A stretch of DNA of 64,000 nt from assembly GCF_016741855.1 (NCBI RefSeq), contig NZ_JAERRH010000001.1, positions 620,001 through 684,000 on the forward strand, read 5' to 3'. Position numbers and translations under genes: made by a program. Numbering within the stretch: the stretch's first letter is position 1; every line of letters starts with the position of its first letter. Positions 1 through 7,004 of the stretch are shown here, in pieces. The DNA comes from Streptomyces musisoli (lineage in GTDB: Bacteria > Actinomycetota > Actinomycetes > Streptomycetales > Streptomycetaceae). The notes beneath the pieces were generated by a model that ran no database searches, was not told the origin of the DNA, and worked only from the letters and a program-made list of their open reading frames with translations.

Positions 1-162
1 GAGGAGGCAGCCGACGACGATGAGCACCGCGGCGACGAAGGACCTGACGTGATGCCGGGGCGGCCGGGCGCGTTGGCTCTCCAGGGCCGCGATCCGTGCC
101 CGCAGTTCCTGGATCGTGGCCCGTTCCGCAGGCTCGTCCGCGCGTGCTCCGCCGTCCGCCAC
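1..162 (-). CDS. Membrane protein, N-terminal part (runs off window)
   Basis: Reading the minus strand from GTG at 162 gives 54 codons that stay open to the window edge. The first 30 residues are acidic and helical, with a short heptad-like stretch (ATIQELRARIAALESQ). A basic linker (RPPRHHVR) follows, then the start of a hydrophobic segment (SFVAAVLIVVGCLL). This short coiled segment followed by a transmembrane helix is common in large Streptomyces membrane proteins of unknown role. A GGAGG sequence lies about 8 bases upstream of the GTG. Most of the protein lies outside the window, so function cannot be assigned. Confidence 0.6.
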   Translation of the reverse strand, partial: MADGGARADEPAERATIQELRARIAALESQRARPPRHHVRSFVAAVLIVVGCLL

Positions 163-224
163 CCGTACCTCCAGGCCTCCAGATCGATCCGTCCCTTCTT
201 CTGCAAGCCGAACCGCAGCGGGGC

Positions 225-419
225 GGATGCGCGAGCGGGAGGGGGCCGTTCGGATGCGCGGGCGAGAGAGGGAGCCGTTCGGATGCGCGGACGGGAAGAG
301 GCCCATTCGGATGCGCGAGCGGGAGGGGGCCGTTCGGGATGCGCAGGCGAGAGAGGGAGCCGTTGGGATGCGCGGGCGGGAGGAGGCCGTTCGGATGCGC
401 GGGCGGGAGGGGGCCGTTC
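225..419. repeat. 27-30 bp tandem array, about 7 copies
   Basis: Seven imperfect copies begin GGATGCGC and end CCGTTC, at about 225, 252, 281, 309, 336, 366 and 393. Differences between copies are base changes plus 1-3 bp indels in a purine-rich middle. The array fills much of the 500-base gap between the leftward gene ending the window and the rightward YihY-like gene. Apart from this array the gap 163-663 shows no convincing gene. There are no unique spacers, so it is not a CRISPR array. Confidence 0.85.
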
Positions 420-663
420 GGATCGCCGTCGGCACGAACCTGCGGCAGGTACCGGGCGTGCGCCCCTGGATCCTTTGCCGCGCACAGGGGGAGGCGCCGG
501 ACGGGACCGGTCCGGCAGCCCGTCGCCGGGCGCGCCCCGGACGCGGTGGCGTCCGGGCGCCCGATCGGTCCAGCCCCGCTGGCCCTCCGCCGGGCGGGCC
601 GCTTTGACTGGCGTACGACGAGGACTGTCCTGCGGCGGGGCAGCGCGCCGGTCGGGAGGCGGT

Positions 664-1548
664 ATGGCGTGGACGGCGCGGCTCAAACGGCTGCGCGCCG
701 ACGCCGAACGGCGGCTTCCCGTGCTCACCGCGCTGACCGGCCGCCTGCTGTCCGTGAACGTCCTGGACGCGGCCACCAGACTGGCGGCTCAGGCGTTCCT
801 GGCCTGTATCCCCCTGCTGTTCGCCGTCGCCGCGTTCGCGCCGCGCGCCGTCCGCGACCAGCTCTCCGACTCACTGCGCAGCCTGTTCGGCCTGACGGGT
901 CCCGCCGAGCAGCAGGTGCAGCAGGTCCTCACGCCGGCCACCGACGGCAGCCTCAAGCAGACGAGCGGAGCCGTCAGCCTGGTGATCATCCTGCTCTCCG
1001 CGACCAGTTTCAGCCGTGCCATGGCCCGAGTCTGTACCCGCGCCTGGCGGCTGCCGAAGGCCGGCACACGGATCGCCGCCTGGCGCTGGGTGGTGTGGCT
1101 GCTCGCACTGGTGGTGGTCGTCCTGGTGTCGGGCCCGGTACGCGACGGCTTCGGTGCCGGCCTCTGGCTCGGTACCCCGCTCGTCTTCCTGATGGGCATC
1201 GGGGTCTGGCTGTGGACGCAGCACCTGCTGCTCGCGGGCCGCGTCCACTGGCTGCCGCTCCTGCCGGGCGCGCTGCTGGTCTCGGCCGCCATGACCGCGC
1301 TCAGCCTGACCGCACGGCTGTACATGCCGGGCGCGCTCAACCGGTCCCTCGCGGAGTACGGCTCCCTCGGTCTGGTCCTCGTCCTGCTGTCCTGGCTGAT
1401 CGTGGTGGCCGCCGCGATCACCTTCGGGGTGACCATCGGGGCGGTGCTGGCGGAGGAGCCGCCGTTGCGCCGGCATCTGGCGAGGGCGAGAGCGAGGTTG
1501 AGAGCGAGGGCGAGGGCGAGGGCGAGGGCGAGGGCGAGGAAACCGTAG
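664..1548 (+). CDS. YihY/BrkB-like inner membrane protein
   Basis: This is a 294-residue integral membrane protein with about six hydrophobic segments. The first is near residues 38-62 (NVLDAATRLAAQAFLACIPL), with others around 105-125, 140-160, 175-195, 205-225 and 240-265. The layout and the early LAAQAFLACIPLLF segment match the YihY/BrkB family, whose molecular role is unsettled. ATG 664 was chosen because GGGAGG lies 6 bases upstream and homology-like sequence begins there; the reading frame is open further upstream only through repeats. The last ~20 residues are an Arg-Ala run encoded by a GAGGGC hexanucleotide array. That array overlaps the 3' end of the convergent kinase gene by 131 bp, so the C-terminus is probably variable. 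Confidence 0.72.
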   Translation: MAWTARLKRLRADAERRLPVLTALTGRLLSVNVLDAATRLAAQAFLACIPLLFAVAAFAPRAVRDQLSDSLRSLFGLTGPAEQQVQQVLTPATDGSLKQTSGAVSLVIILLSATSFSRAMARVCTRAWRLPKAGTRIAAWRWVVWLLALVVVVLVSGPVRDGFGAGLWLGTPLVFLMGIGVWLWTQHLLLAGRVHWLPLLPGALLVSAAMTALSLTARLYMPGALNRSLAEYGSLGLVLVLLSWLIVVAAAITFGVTIGAVLAEEPPLRRHLARARARLRARARARARARARKP

Positions 1549-2455
1549 CGCCGGGGCGCCCCCCGGCCCGGGCGAGGAGTTCGGCCCGTGTGATGGCCTC
1601 GGTGCGGGTGGCCGGGACGGTGCAGGCGTGGGCGCCGGCGATCGCCCCGTACCCGGCGCAGCGTCGCGGGTCCTCACCGTTCAGCCAGCCGAGCAGGAAG
1701 CCGGCGGCGAAGGCGTCGCCCGCCCCGTTGGAGTCCACCACCGGGGCGGGAGGTGCCACCGCCGGTACGTGGGTCAGCTCGCCGTCGGCCAGCAGACGGG
1801 CGCCCTGCGCACCGGCGGTGGCCACGACGATCCTGGCCCGGCCGCGGGCGGCGATGTCGCGCATGGTGCGCTCCGGGTCGGCCAGGGCGGTGGTGGACAG
1901 GAAGACGACGTCCGCCTCCAGGGCGAACGGCTCGTGGTACGGGTTCGCGCCGTCCCAGTCGTGCAGGTCGGTCGAGACGGTGAGGCCGGCCTCGCGGAGC
2001 AGGGGCAGCGCCTGCGCGCAGGGAGGGGTGATGACGACGTGGGCGTGGCGGCTGGTGGCGGCCAGTTCGCGCACCGTCGCCTCCGGGAACCGGTCCGCGG
2101 CGCCCGAACGGGTGTCGTCGTAGAGGGACAGCCGTCGCCCGTCGGGGCCGACGAGGTTGACCGCGCGCTTGGTGCCCGCGGGCTGCGGGATCGCGGTGAG
2201 CGGGATGCCGTTGTCCCGGTGCAGGGCGCGGACCAGGCCGCCCTCGACGTCGTCGCCGATCATGTCGAGGTGGTGGGTGCGCAGCCCCAGCGCGGTGAGG
2301 CCGAGGGCGACGAAGTCGCCGCTCTGTCCCGCGCGGGCCGTGATACCGGGGCGGATCATGTAGCTGTCGGCGAAGGGGAGCGGCAGTTCGGGGACATGGA
2401 CGATCGTGTCCACGCCCGCGCCGCCCAGGACCAGGACGTCGGTGTCGGTGGTCAT
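1418..2455 (-). CDS. PfkB-family carbohydrate kinase
   Basis: This 345-residue sugar or nucleoside kinase is of ribokinase fold. The N-terminus has the substrate-binding GGAGVDTIVHVPELP segment. The second PfkB signature (DSNGAGDAFAAGFLLG, near residues 245-260) carries the GAGD anion hole and catalytic Asp. The protein would phosphorylate a small sugar or polyol in the cytoplasm; the substrate cannot be told from sequence. ATG 2455 has GAGAGG upstream. An inverted repeat just upstream of the promoter region may be its operator. The last ~40 residues are low-complexity Ser-Pro, read antisense through the hexanucleotide array shared with the convergent YihY-like gene. Confidence 0.85.
   Translation of the reverse strand: MTTDTDVLVLGGAGVDTIVHVPELPLPFADSYMIRPGITARAGQSGDFVALGLTALGLRTHHLDMIGDDVEGGLVRALHRDNGIPLTAIPQPAGTKRAVNLVGPDGRRLSLYDDTRSGAADRFPEATVRELAATSRHAHVVITPPCAQALPLLREAGLTVSTDLHDWDGANPYHEPFALEADVVFLSTTALADPERTMRDIAARGRARIVVATAGAQGARLLADGELTHVPAVAPPAPVVDSNGAGDAFAAGFLLGWLNGEDPRRCAGYGAIAGAHACTVPATRTEAITRAELLARAGGRPGATVSSPSPSPSPSPSLSTSLSPSPDAGATAAPPPAPPRWSPRR
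1481..1545. repeat. GAGGGC hexanucleotide array in overlapping gene ends
   Basis: A near-perfect GAGGGC/GAGAGC run lies inside both convergent genes. On the plus strand it encodes Arg-Ala repeats at the end of the YihY-like protein. On the minus strand it encodes Ser-Pro repeats at the end of the PfkB kinase. The period is 6 bp, so slippage keeps both frames. Confidence 0.9.
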
Positions 2456-2511
2456 CGTTTTCCTCTCGGGCCGTCGCGATCAGCCGAGTCAACCAGCAGC
2501 TCCCCGCCGCA

Positions 2512-2541
2512 GCAAGAACTTGCTGAAAATTACGGCAAGTT
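2512..2541. promoter_or_regulatory. Inverted-repeat operator upstream of the PfkB kinase
   Basis: Two overlapping palindromes occur: GCAAGAACTTGC (2512-2523) and AACTTGC-N11-GCAAGTT (2517-2541). They lie 57-86 bases upstream of the kinase ATG, in an AT-richer patch. The arrangement suits a LacI- or ROK-type repressor, but no cognate regulator gene is adjacent. Confidence 0.5.
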
Positions 2542-2593
2542 GATCCGGCCCGGGCGCGACGGTCGTGACGCTCGCGGCGGAGCCGAACGCCTC

Positions 2594-2621
2594 GGCCCCG
2601 CCGGTGCGTCCCGGCGGGGCC
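2594..2621 (-). terminator. Hairpin terminator after the nine-gene operon
   Basis: A perfect 11-bp stem (GGCCCCGCCGG / CCGGCGGGGCC) with a 6-base loop lies about 20 bases past the methyltransferase stop codon. It has no clear U tract, which is usual for streptomycete terminators. Confidence 0.7.
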
Positions 2622-2642
2622 GTGCCGGCTCCGCGCCCCGCG

Positions 2643-3482
2643 TCACACCGCGCCGACTGCGAGGACGTTGCCCTCGCTGATATAGGCGTCGGCGTCGTCG
2701 AGCGGGTGGCCGGAGCCGGCGGGGTCGGCGAAGTGCCGCCAGTCGGCGCTCAGGCCCAGATCGAGGGCCTGGCCGGCGAGTTGCGCGCAGGCCATCGAGT
2801 AGAACGTGCGGGCCGCGTCCGTCAGCGGCGCGTGGTGCTCGATGAGGACGGTCCGCTGGCGCACACCGGTGAGTCCGGCGCTCTTCAGGTGGCGGTACAG
2901 CTCGCGGGAGCGCAGGAGTTGGCGGGCGTAGCCGGGCGTGGCGCCGGCGGTGCGGAAGAAGTCGGTGAACAGGTAGGGGTCGCCGGGCCGGGCGGTGATC
3001 AGGTGGGCGTCCAGGTCCTTGACGGCGACGATGCCGCCGGGGCGCACCACGCGCCGCAACTCGGCGAGTACGGTGCCGAGTTCGTCGTCGTCGAGGTACT
3101 GGGTGGTGTTGGCGCACCAGGCGGCGTCGAAGGTGTCGTCCGGGTACGGCAGCGCGCGCAGGTCGGCCTGGCGGACGTCCACCGGGCAGGGCGGCCGCCA
3201 TTCGGCGGTGCGGGCGGCGGCGAGCCGGGCGTTCTCCTCGGCGAGGTCGACGGCGGTGATCCGGCCGCCCGGCCCGGCGAGGGCGGCGAGGTGCGGCAGA
3301 TAGTCGCCGGAGCCGCAGCCCGCGTCGAGGATGTGCCCGCCGGGCGGCAGACCGGCCTCGTGGAGCAGGGCCAGGTAGGTGTCCTCGCAGGCGCGGAAGT
3401 GGGCGTCGACGACGGTGTGGTGGGTGAAGCCGAGCCCGGTGGAGGTCGTGTAGCCCCACTCGGCGTGGTCGCGGGTCACCAT
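2643..3482 (-). CDS. Class I SAM-dependent methyltransferase
   Basis: This 279-residue cytosolic methyltransferase resembles the UbiE/small-molecule type. Motif I (HILDAGCGSGDYLPHL, near residues 48-63) and the acidic end of strand 2 (ITAVDLAEENARLA) form the SAM site. Motif post-I/II (DDTFDAAWCANTTQYL) and motif III (RRVVRPGGIVAVKDLD) follow. ATG 3482 overlaps the stop of the upstream hydrolase gene (ATGGTGA), implying translational coupling; GTG 3479 is a near-equivalent alternative. It is the last gene of the leftward operon and is followed by a hairpin. It probably methylates an O, N or C centre on the cluster product; the acceptor is unknown. Confidence 0.82.
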   Translation of the reverse strand: MVTRDHAEWGYTTSTGLGFTHHTVVDAHFRACEDTYLALLHEAGLPPGGHILDAGCGSGDYLPHLAALAGPGGRITAVDLAEENARLAAARTAEWRPPCPVDVRQADLRALPYPDDTFDAAWCANTTQYLDDDELGTVLAELRRVVRPGGIVAVKDLDAHLITARPGDPYLFTDFFRTAGATPGYARQLLRSRELYRHLKSAGLTGVRQRTVLIEHHAPLTDAARTFYSMACAQLAGQALDLGLSADWRHFADPAGSGHPLDDADAYISEGNVLAVGAV

Positions 3483-4240
3483 GCCGGGGCTCCGATCTCG
3501 GTGAGGAAGGCGTGCAGGGCGTCGGTGACGGCGCCGGGCGTCTCCAGGGGTGGCAGATGACCGGCGTCGGGCACGGTCACGAGGCGCCCGTACGGCAGGG
3601 TGTCGGCGACGTGCCTGGATTCGGGTGCGGCCACCAGTTCGTCCTCGGTCCCGGCGATGACGAGGGCGGGCACCCGGGCGGTGCGCAGCACGTCGGTGGA
3701 GTCGGGGCGGGCCGCGATCGCCCGCTGGGCCCAGGCCAGTGCGGCGGGGTCGGCCGCCTCGACGTCGGCGAGGACGCGGGCCAGCACTTCGGGGCGCGTG
3801 GCCCGGGTGGTCGCGCCCACCAGCATCGGGGTGGTCTGCGCCAGGAGCTGCCGCCGGGGTTCCTCCTGCTGTACGAGGTCGGCGAAGCGGTGGCGCCGGG
3901 CGGCTGCTTCGGGGCTGTCGGCGGTGGCGCGGGCGGCGAGCAGGGCCAGGCCGGCGACCCGGTCGGGGTGGCGGCGCAGGAACGCCATGGCCGTGTAGCC
4001 GCCCATGGAGGATCCCACCAGGACGGCCCGGTCGACGCCGTTGTCGTCGAGGGTGCGGGCCAGGTCGTCGGCCACGACGTCGAGCGAGGGGTCGGCGGTG
4101 CCGAGGGCGGTGGTGCCGAAGCCCCGCTGGTCGACGGCGAGCACCGAGTGGCCCCGGGCGCGCAGGGCGTCGGCGGGCTCCCGCCACATGCCGGCGTGCA
4201 GGGACAGCGCGTGCAGGAGGACGACGGGGACGCCGGTCAC
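3476..4240 (-). CDS. Alpha/beta-hydrolase
   Basis: The gene encodes 254 residues with the standard alpha/beta-hydrolase layout. There is an oxyanion-region VVLLHALSLHAGMW near the N-terminus and a nucleophile elbow GSSMGG (Ser near residue 92). A late acid (GTEDELVAAP) and the catalytic His (DAGHLPPLE) complete a plausible triad. It is similar to the 3-oxoadipate enol-lactonase/esterase group. GTG 4240 overlaps the upstream gene's stop by 4 bases (GTGA), so the two are coupled. In this operon it could hydrolyse an ester, a lactone or a carrier-bound intermediate. Confidence 0.8.
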   Translation of the reverse strand: MTGVPVVLLHALSLHAGMWREPADALRARGHSVLAVDQRGFGTTALGTADPSLDVVADDLARTLDDNGVDRAVLVGSSMGGYTAMAFLRRHPDRVAGLALLAARATADSPEAAARRHRFADLVQQEEPRRQLLAQTTPMLVGATTRATRPEVLARVLADVEAADPAALAWAQRAIAARPDSTDVLRTARVPALVIAGTEDELVAAPESRHVADTLPYGRLVTVPDAGHLPPLETPGAVTDALHAFLTEIGAPAW

Positions 4241-4875
4241 CGGGCGGCCTCCTGCTCCGCCGCCGCGATGAAGTCCCGTATGTGCGAGGGCAGTTCCCGC
4301 TCGCGCGGCCAGGCGAGGGTGACCGGGGCGGGCGGCAGGTCGTGGACGGGGACGACCCGTACGCCGGCCGGGGCGAGGTCGGCGAGGGAGATGACCGACA
4401 GGTGCACGCCCGCGCCCGTGGCCACGAGGCGCATCATCTCGGGGACGGTCGAGACCCGGTGGCGGCGGTGGAGGGGGCGGCCCGCGGGGGTGTGCGGCGG
4501 GACCACCTCGTCCCAGACGTAGGCCGGGAAGTCGCCGGGCCGGTCGAAGCAGTCGTAGGCGGCGACGTCCTCCACGGAGACGTGGTCGCGGGCGGCGAGC
4601 GGGTGGTCGGCCGCGACGACGACGGCACGGGCGTCCTCGGTCAGGGTGCGGGTGGTGAACAGGTCGGGTTCCCGGACGGCGAACTTGGCGATCATCACGT
4701 CCTGCCGGCCGGCACGCACCTCGGCGAACGGGTCGCCGATGTCGTACTCGGACAGGCGCACGGCGGCCTCGTCCCGGCCGGCGAGCCGGATGATGTCGGA
4801 CACCACCGTCGTGGAGCCGTGGTAGCCGAGCCGGACGAGCCGGCTGTCGGTGACGGTCTGGGATGCTTCGGGCAT
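4237..4875 (-). CDS. LysR-type effector-binding domain without HTH
   Basis: The whole 212-residue product matches the substrate-binding half of LysR regulators. It opens with RLVRLGYHGSTTVVSDII, and the middle DVMIAKFAVREPDLF and PLAARDHVSVEDVAAYDCF segments are typical. VPEMMRLVATGAGVHLSV is the usual second-lobe helix. The ~60-residue N-terminal winged HTH is absent, and ATG 4875 with GAGGAA upstream shows translation starts here. Immediately upstream is a minisatellite. It may be a regulator that lost its HTH or a ligand-binding accessory subunit. It sits inside the leftward operon, coupled by GTGA to the hydrolase. Confidence 0.75.
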   Translation of the reverse strand: MPEASQTVTDSRLVRLGYHGSTTVVSDIIRLAGRDEAAVRLSEYDIGDPFAEVRAGRQDVMIAKFAVREPDLFTTRTLTEDARAVVVAADHPLAARDHVSVEDVAAYDCFDRPGDFPAYVWDEVVPPHTPAGRPLHRRHRVSTVPEMMRLVATGAGVHLSVISLADLAPAGVRVVPVHDLPPAPVTLAWPRERELPSHIRDFIAAAEQEAAR

Positions 4876-4895
4876 GGCAGGCTTCCTCGGTCGGT

Positions 4896-5118
4896 CTGCT
4901 TGAGCCGGTTGTCTGCGGCCGGTTGTCTCCGGCCGGCCGTTCTCGATCGGTGGTCTGCGGCCGGCCGTTCTCGATCGGTGGTCGGCGATCAGTGGTCTGC
5001 GATCGGTGGTCTGCGATCGAGGGGCGGCGATCGTTGGTCGGTGATCGTTGGTCGGTGATCGTTGGTCGGTGATCGTTGGTCGGTGATCGTTGGTCGGTGA
5101 TCGTTGGTCGGTGATCGG
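4896..5118. repeat. 14-bp minisatellite
   Basis: Six perfect tandem copies of GATCGTTGGTCGGT occupy 5029-5112. They are preceded (4896-5028) by degenerate relatives such as GATCGGTGGTCTGC and CCGGCCGTTCTCGATCGG. The array separates the LysR-like gene from the upstream 246-residue gene and abuts that gene's stop codon at 5119. Confidence 0.95.
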
Positions 5119-5859
5119 TCAGTCCCCGTCGGTCAGTGCGGCGGCGGCCCTCAGCCGGCCGGGCAGACGGGGGTCGGGGACGGCACGTACGCGGACGGCG
5201 TGCCCGGGCAGCGGGTTGATGCGCGGCACCCGGTGCAGTGTGAGCCGGTCGCCTGGGGCGATGAGGCCGTCGAGGACGGCTTCGGCGATGACGTGGTTGA
5301 GATGGACGAGGGCCTCGGCGACCGTGCATCCGGCCGTGGCGAGATGCAGGCCGCGCGTGACGGGGACGCGACCGGGCGGCGGCTCACCGGGGACGGTGAG
5401 GTGCCGGGCGGGGGCGGGCGGGACCTCGGCCGGTGCGTCGAACAGCTTCAGCAGCCTGCGCAGGGTCGTGGTACCGGCGGCGGGGCCGGGTGCGGTCCAC
5501 GCCGCGGAGCCGTCGTCGGCGAGGTGCGCGAAGACGAAGCGGTCGCGCAGGTGGTCCGGATTGCCCGCGAGGAACACGGTGCGGGTGAAGGAGGCACGCC
5601 AGGCGGCCGCGTCCTCGGGCGGCACACCGAGGGCGAACACGCAGGTGTCGCGCACCCAGCGGGCGAGGTCGACGTCCCGGACCACGACGGCGGCCAGGAT
5701 CTGTCCGTCGTCGGCCGCGCCCGCCTCCTGCGCGATGTGGCGGTGGGCGTCGAGGAGGCCGTCGGGGGTGGCGAGGTCGTGCCGGTCGGCGAGGTCGGGG
5801 CGGGCCGCCCGGATGCGGACGGCGGTGCGCTCCCGCAGGAGCTGCTGGGTCCGGGTCAT
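5119..5859 (-). CDS. Conserved protein of unknown function (246 aa)
   Basis: I do not recognise a characterised family with certainty; it resembles, from memory only, a DUF6182-type actinobacterial protein. The N-terminus (RTQQLLRERTAVRIRAARPDLADR) is basic and helical. A central segment has DVDLARWVRDTCVFALGVPPEDAAAWRASF and then RTVFLAGNPDHLRDRFVF. The C-terminal third has LHLATAGCTVAEALVHLNHVIAE, which could be a small-molecule-binding or hotdog-like fold. No signal peptide or membrane segment is seen. ATG 5859 overlaps the stop of the upstream gene (ATGA), so it is co-translated with the 382-residue protein. It is probably a biosynthetic or partner subunit for that protein. Confidence 0.65.
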   Translation of the reverse strand: MTRTQQLLRERTAVRIRAARPDLADRHDLATPDGLLDAHRHIAQEAGAADDGQILAAVVVRDVDLARWVRDTCVFALGVPPEDAAAWRASFTRTVFLAGNPDHLRDRFVFAHLADDGSAAWTAPGPAAGTTTLRRLLKLFDAPAEVPPAPARHLTVPGEPPPGRVPVTRGLHLATAGCTVAEALVHLNHVIAEAVLDGLIAPGDRLTLHRVPRINPLPGHAVRVRAVPDPRLPGRLRAAAALTDGD

Positions 5860-7004
5860 AGGTACACCGAGGTCAGGAGGTCGAGCCCGGGCGCGGCCCG
5901 GCGCCTGCCGAGCAGGCCGGAGGTGAGCCGGTACGGGTCGACGTACGTGTGGTCCTTGCGGTGGCGCGCGAGGCGGTCGGTCAGCGGCTCGGGCTGTGGC
6001 TGCCCGGCCGACTCCAGGAGGCGTTCGGCGCGCTTGAGGCTCTGGGCGAGCAGTTCCGGCCGGAACGACTGCTGTTGGCCCGGTCCGAGGACGGCGATGA
6101 AGTACAGCCGCATGCCGAGGCGTACGACGGCCGGGTCGTGGCCGGCGGCGGCGTCCAGGAGCGCTCCGGCGTGCACGTCCCGCCAGCCGCCCTGCCGGGC
6201 CGAGCGGATCCGTCCGTCGATCGGCACCCGGCCGATGGGCACGCGTCGGACACTGGGACCCAGTTCGGCCAGTACGCGTGCCAACTGCTGGTGGTCGGAG
6301 TCGAGTTCGGTGTCGTACAGGAGCACGATCTCGTCGAAGCCGGGGGCGAGCGGGAGCAGTTCGCGCAGCGCGCAGGCCAGGTAGTTGGGGCGCCCGTCGG
6401 CGGTGACCAGTTGGCGCAGCGGCAGTCCGTGACGGGTGAGGTCGAGGAAGACGGGGCCGCCGACGGCCCGCTGGTCCAGGCACATGCCGAGGCCGGCTAG
6501 CCGGTCCAGCGCGGCGTCCAGGCCGAGGCCCGGCGGCTGGTACCGCAGCAGCCCGGGATCGTGCAGGCCGAGGCGGGCGTAGTGCCCGCTCCACAGGGTC
6601 AGCACGCGCGTGCTCGCCGGGTGCACCCAGCCGTGTTCGGCCGCCTCCGCGTACGGTCGCAGGTCCCGGGCCGAGGGGCGCGCGGCGGCGCGGAAGGCGA
6701 CGTACAGGGCGCCGATGTCCTCCTCGGTGAGGTCGCCGTAGTCGGTGTCGCCCTCCGTGCGGTCGAGGAACTCCCAGAAACCCAGGGTCTGTTCCGTGGG
6801 GTGGTAGGTGGTGTGGCTGGAGCGGTGGGTGACGTGCGCGAGGGATTGTGTGGCCCGGTGCATCACGTCCGTCCACAGCAGTCCCTTGAGGTGGCTGGGA
6901 GTGAGGGGTTTGGAGGGGGTGATGGTGATCGGGGCGAGCAGGACTCGGCGGGCGGCGCCCGTCGCCGCGCCCGGGGCCGCCGGCTCGGTGGCGAGCGCCG
7001 TCAT
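5856..7004 (-). CDS. Class I aminoacyl-tRNA-synthetase-like protein (tentative)
   Basis: This 382-residue soluble protein is of uncertain family. Residues ~30-50 (PLTPSHLKGLLWTDVMHRAT) resemble the GHLRG...GD.LAR start of arginyl-type class I synthetases. Later, EIVLLYDTELDSDHQQLARVL is followed by VRRVPIGRVPIDGRIRSARQGG and AGALLDAA. These mirror the order of the ligand-check strand, KMSxR loop and following helix in ArgRS. The HIGH and KMSKS signatures are not intact and no anticodon-binding domain is present. It might activate an acid as an adenylate, or use aminoacyl-tRNA, for amide formation. ATG 7004 overlaps the upstream oxygenase stop (ATGA). The synthetase link is an inference from motif order only. 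Confidence 0.5.
   Translation of the reverse strand: MTALATEPAAPGAATGAARRVLLAPITITPSKPLTPSHLKGLLWTDVMHRATQSLAHVTHRSSHTTYHPTEQTLGFWEFLDRTEGDTDYGDLTEEDIGALYVAFRAAARPSARDLRPYAEAAEHGWVHPASTRVLTLWSGHYARLGLHDPGLLRYQPPGLGLDAALDRLAGLGMCLDQRAVGGPVFLDLTRHGLPLRQLVTADGRPNYLACALRELLPLAPGFDEIVLLYDTELDSDHQQLARVLAELGPSVRRVPIGRVPIDGRIRSARQGGWRDVHAGALLDAAAGHDPAVVRLGMRLYFIAVLGPGQQQSFRPELLAQSLKRAERLLESAGQPQPEPLTDRLARHRKDHTYVDPYRLTSGLLGRRRAAPGLDLLTSVYL

Noticed and set aside
225..419. A CRISPR array or attachment site
   Set aside because: Units abut with no spacers, and neither integrase nor tRNA is nearby.
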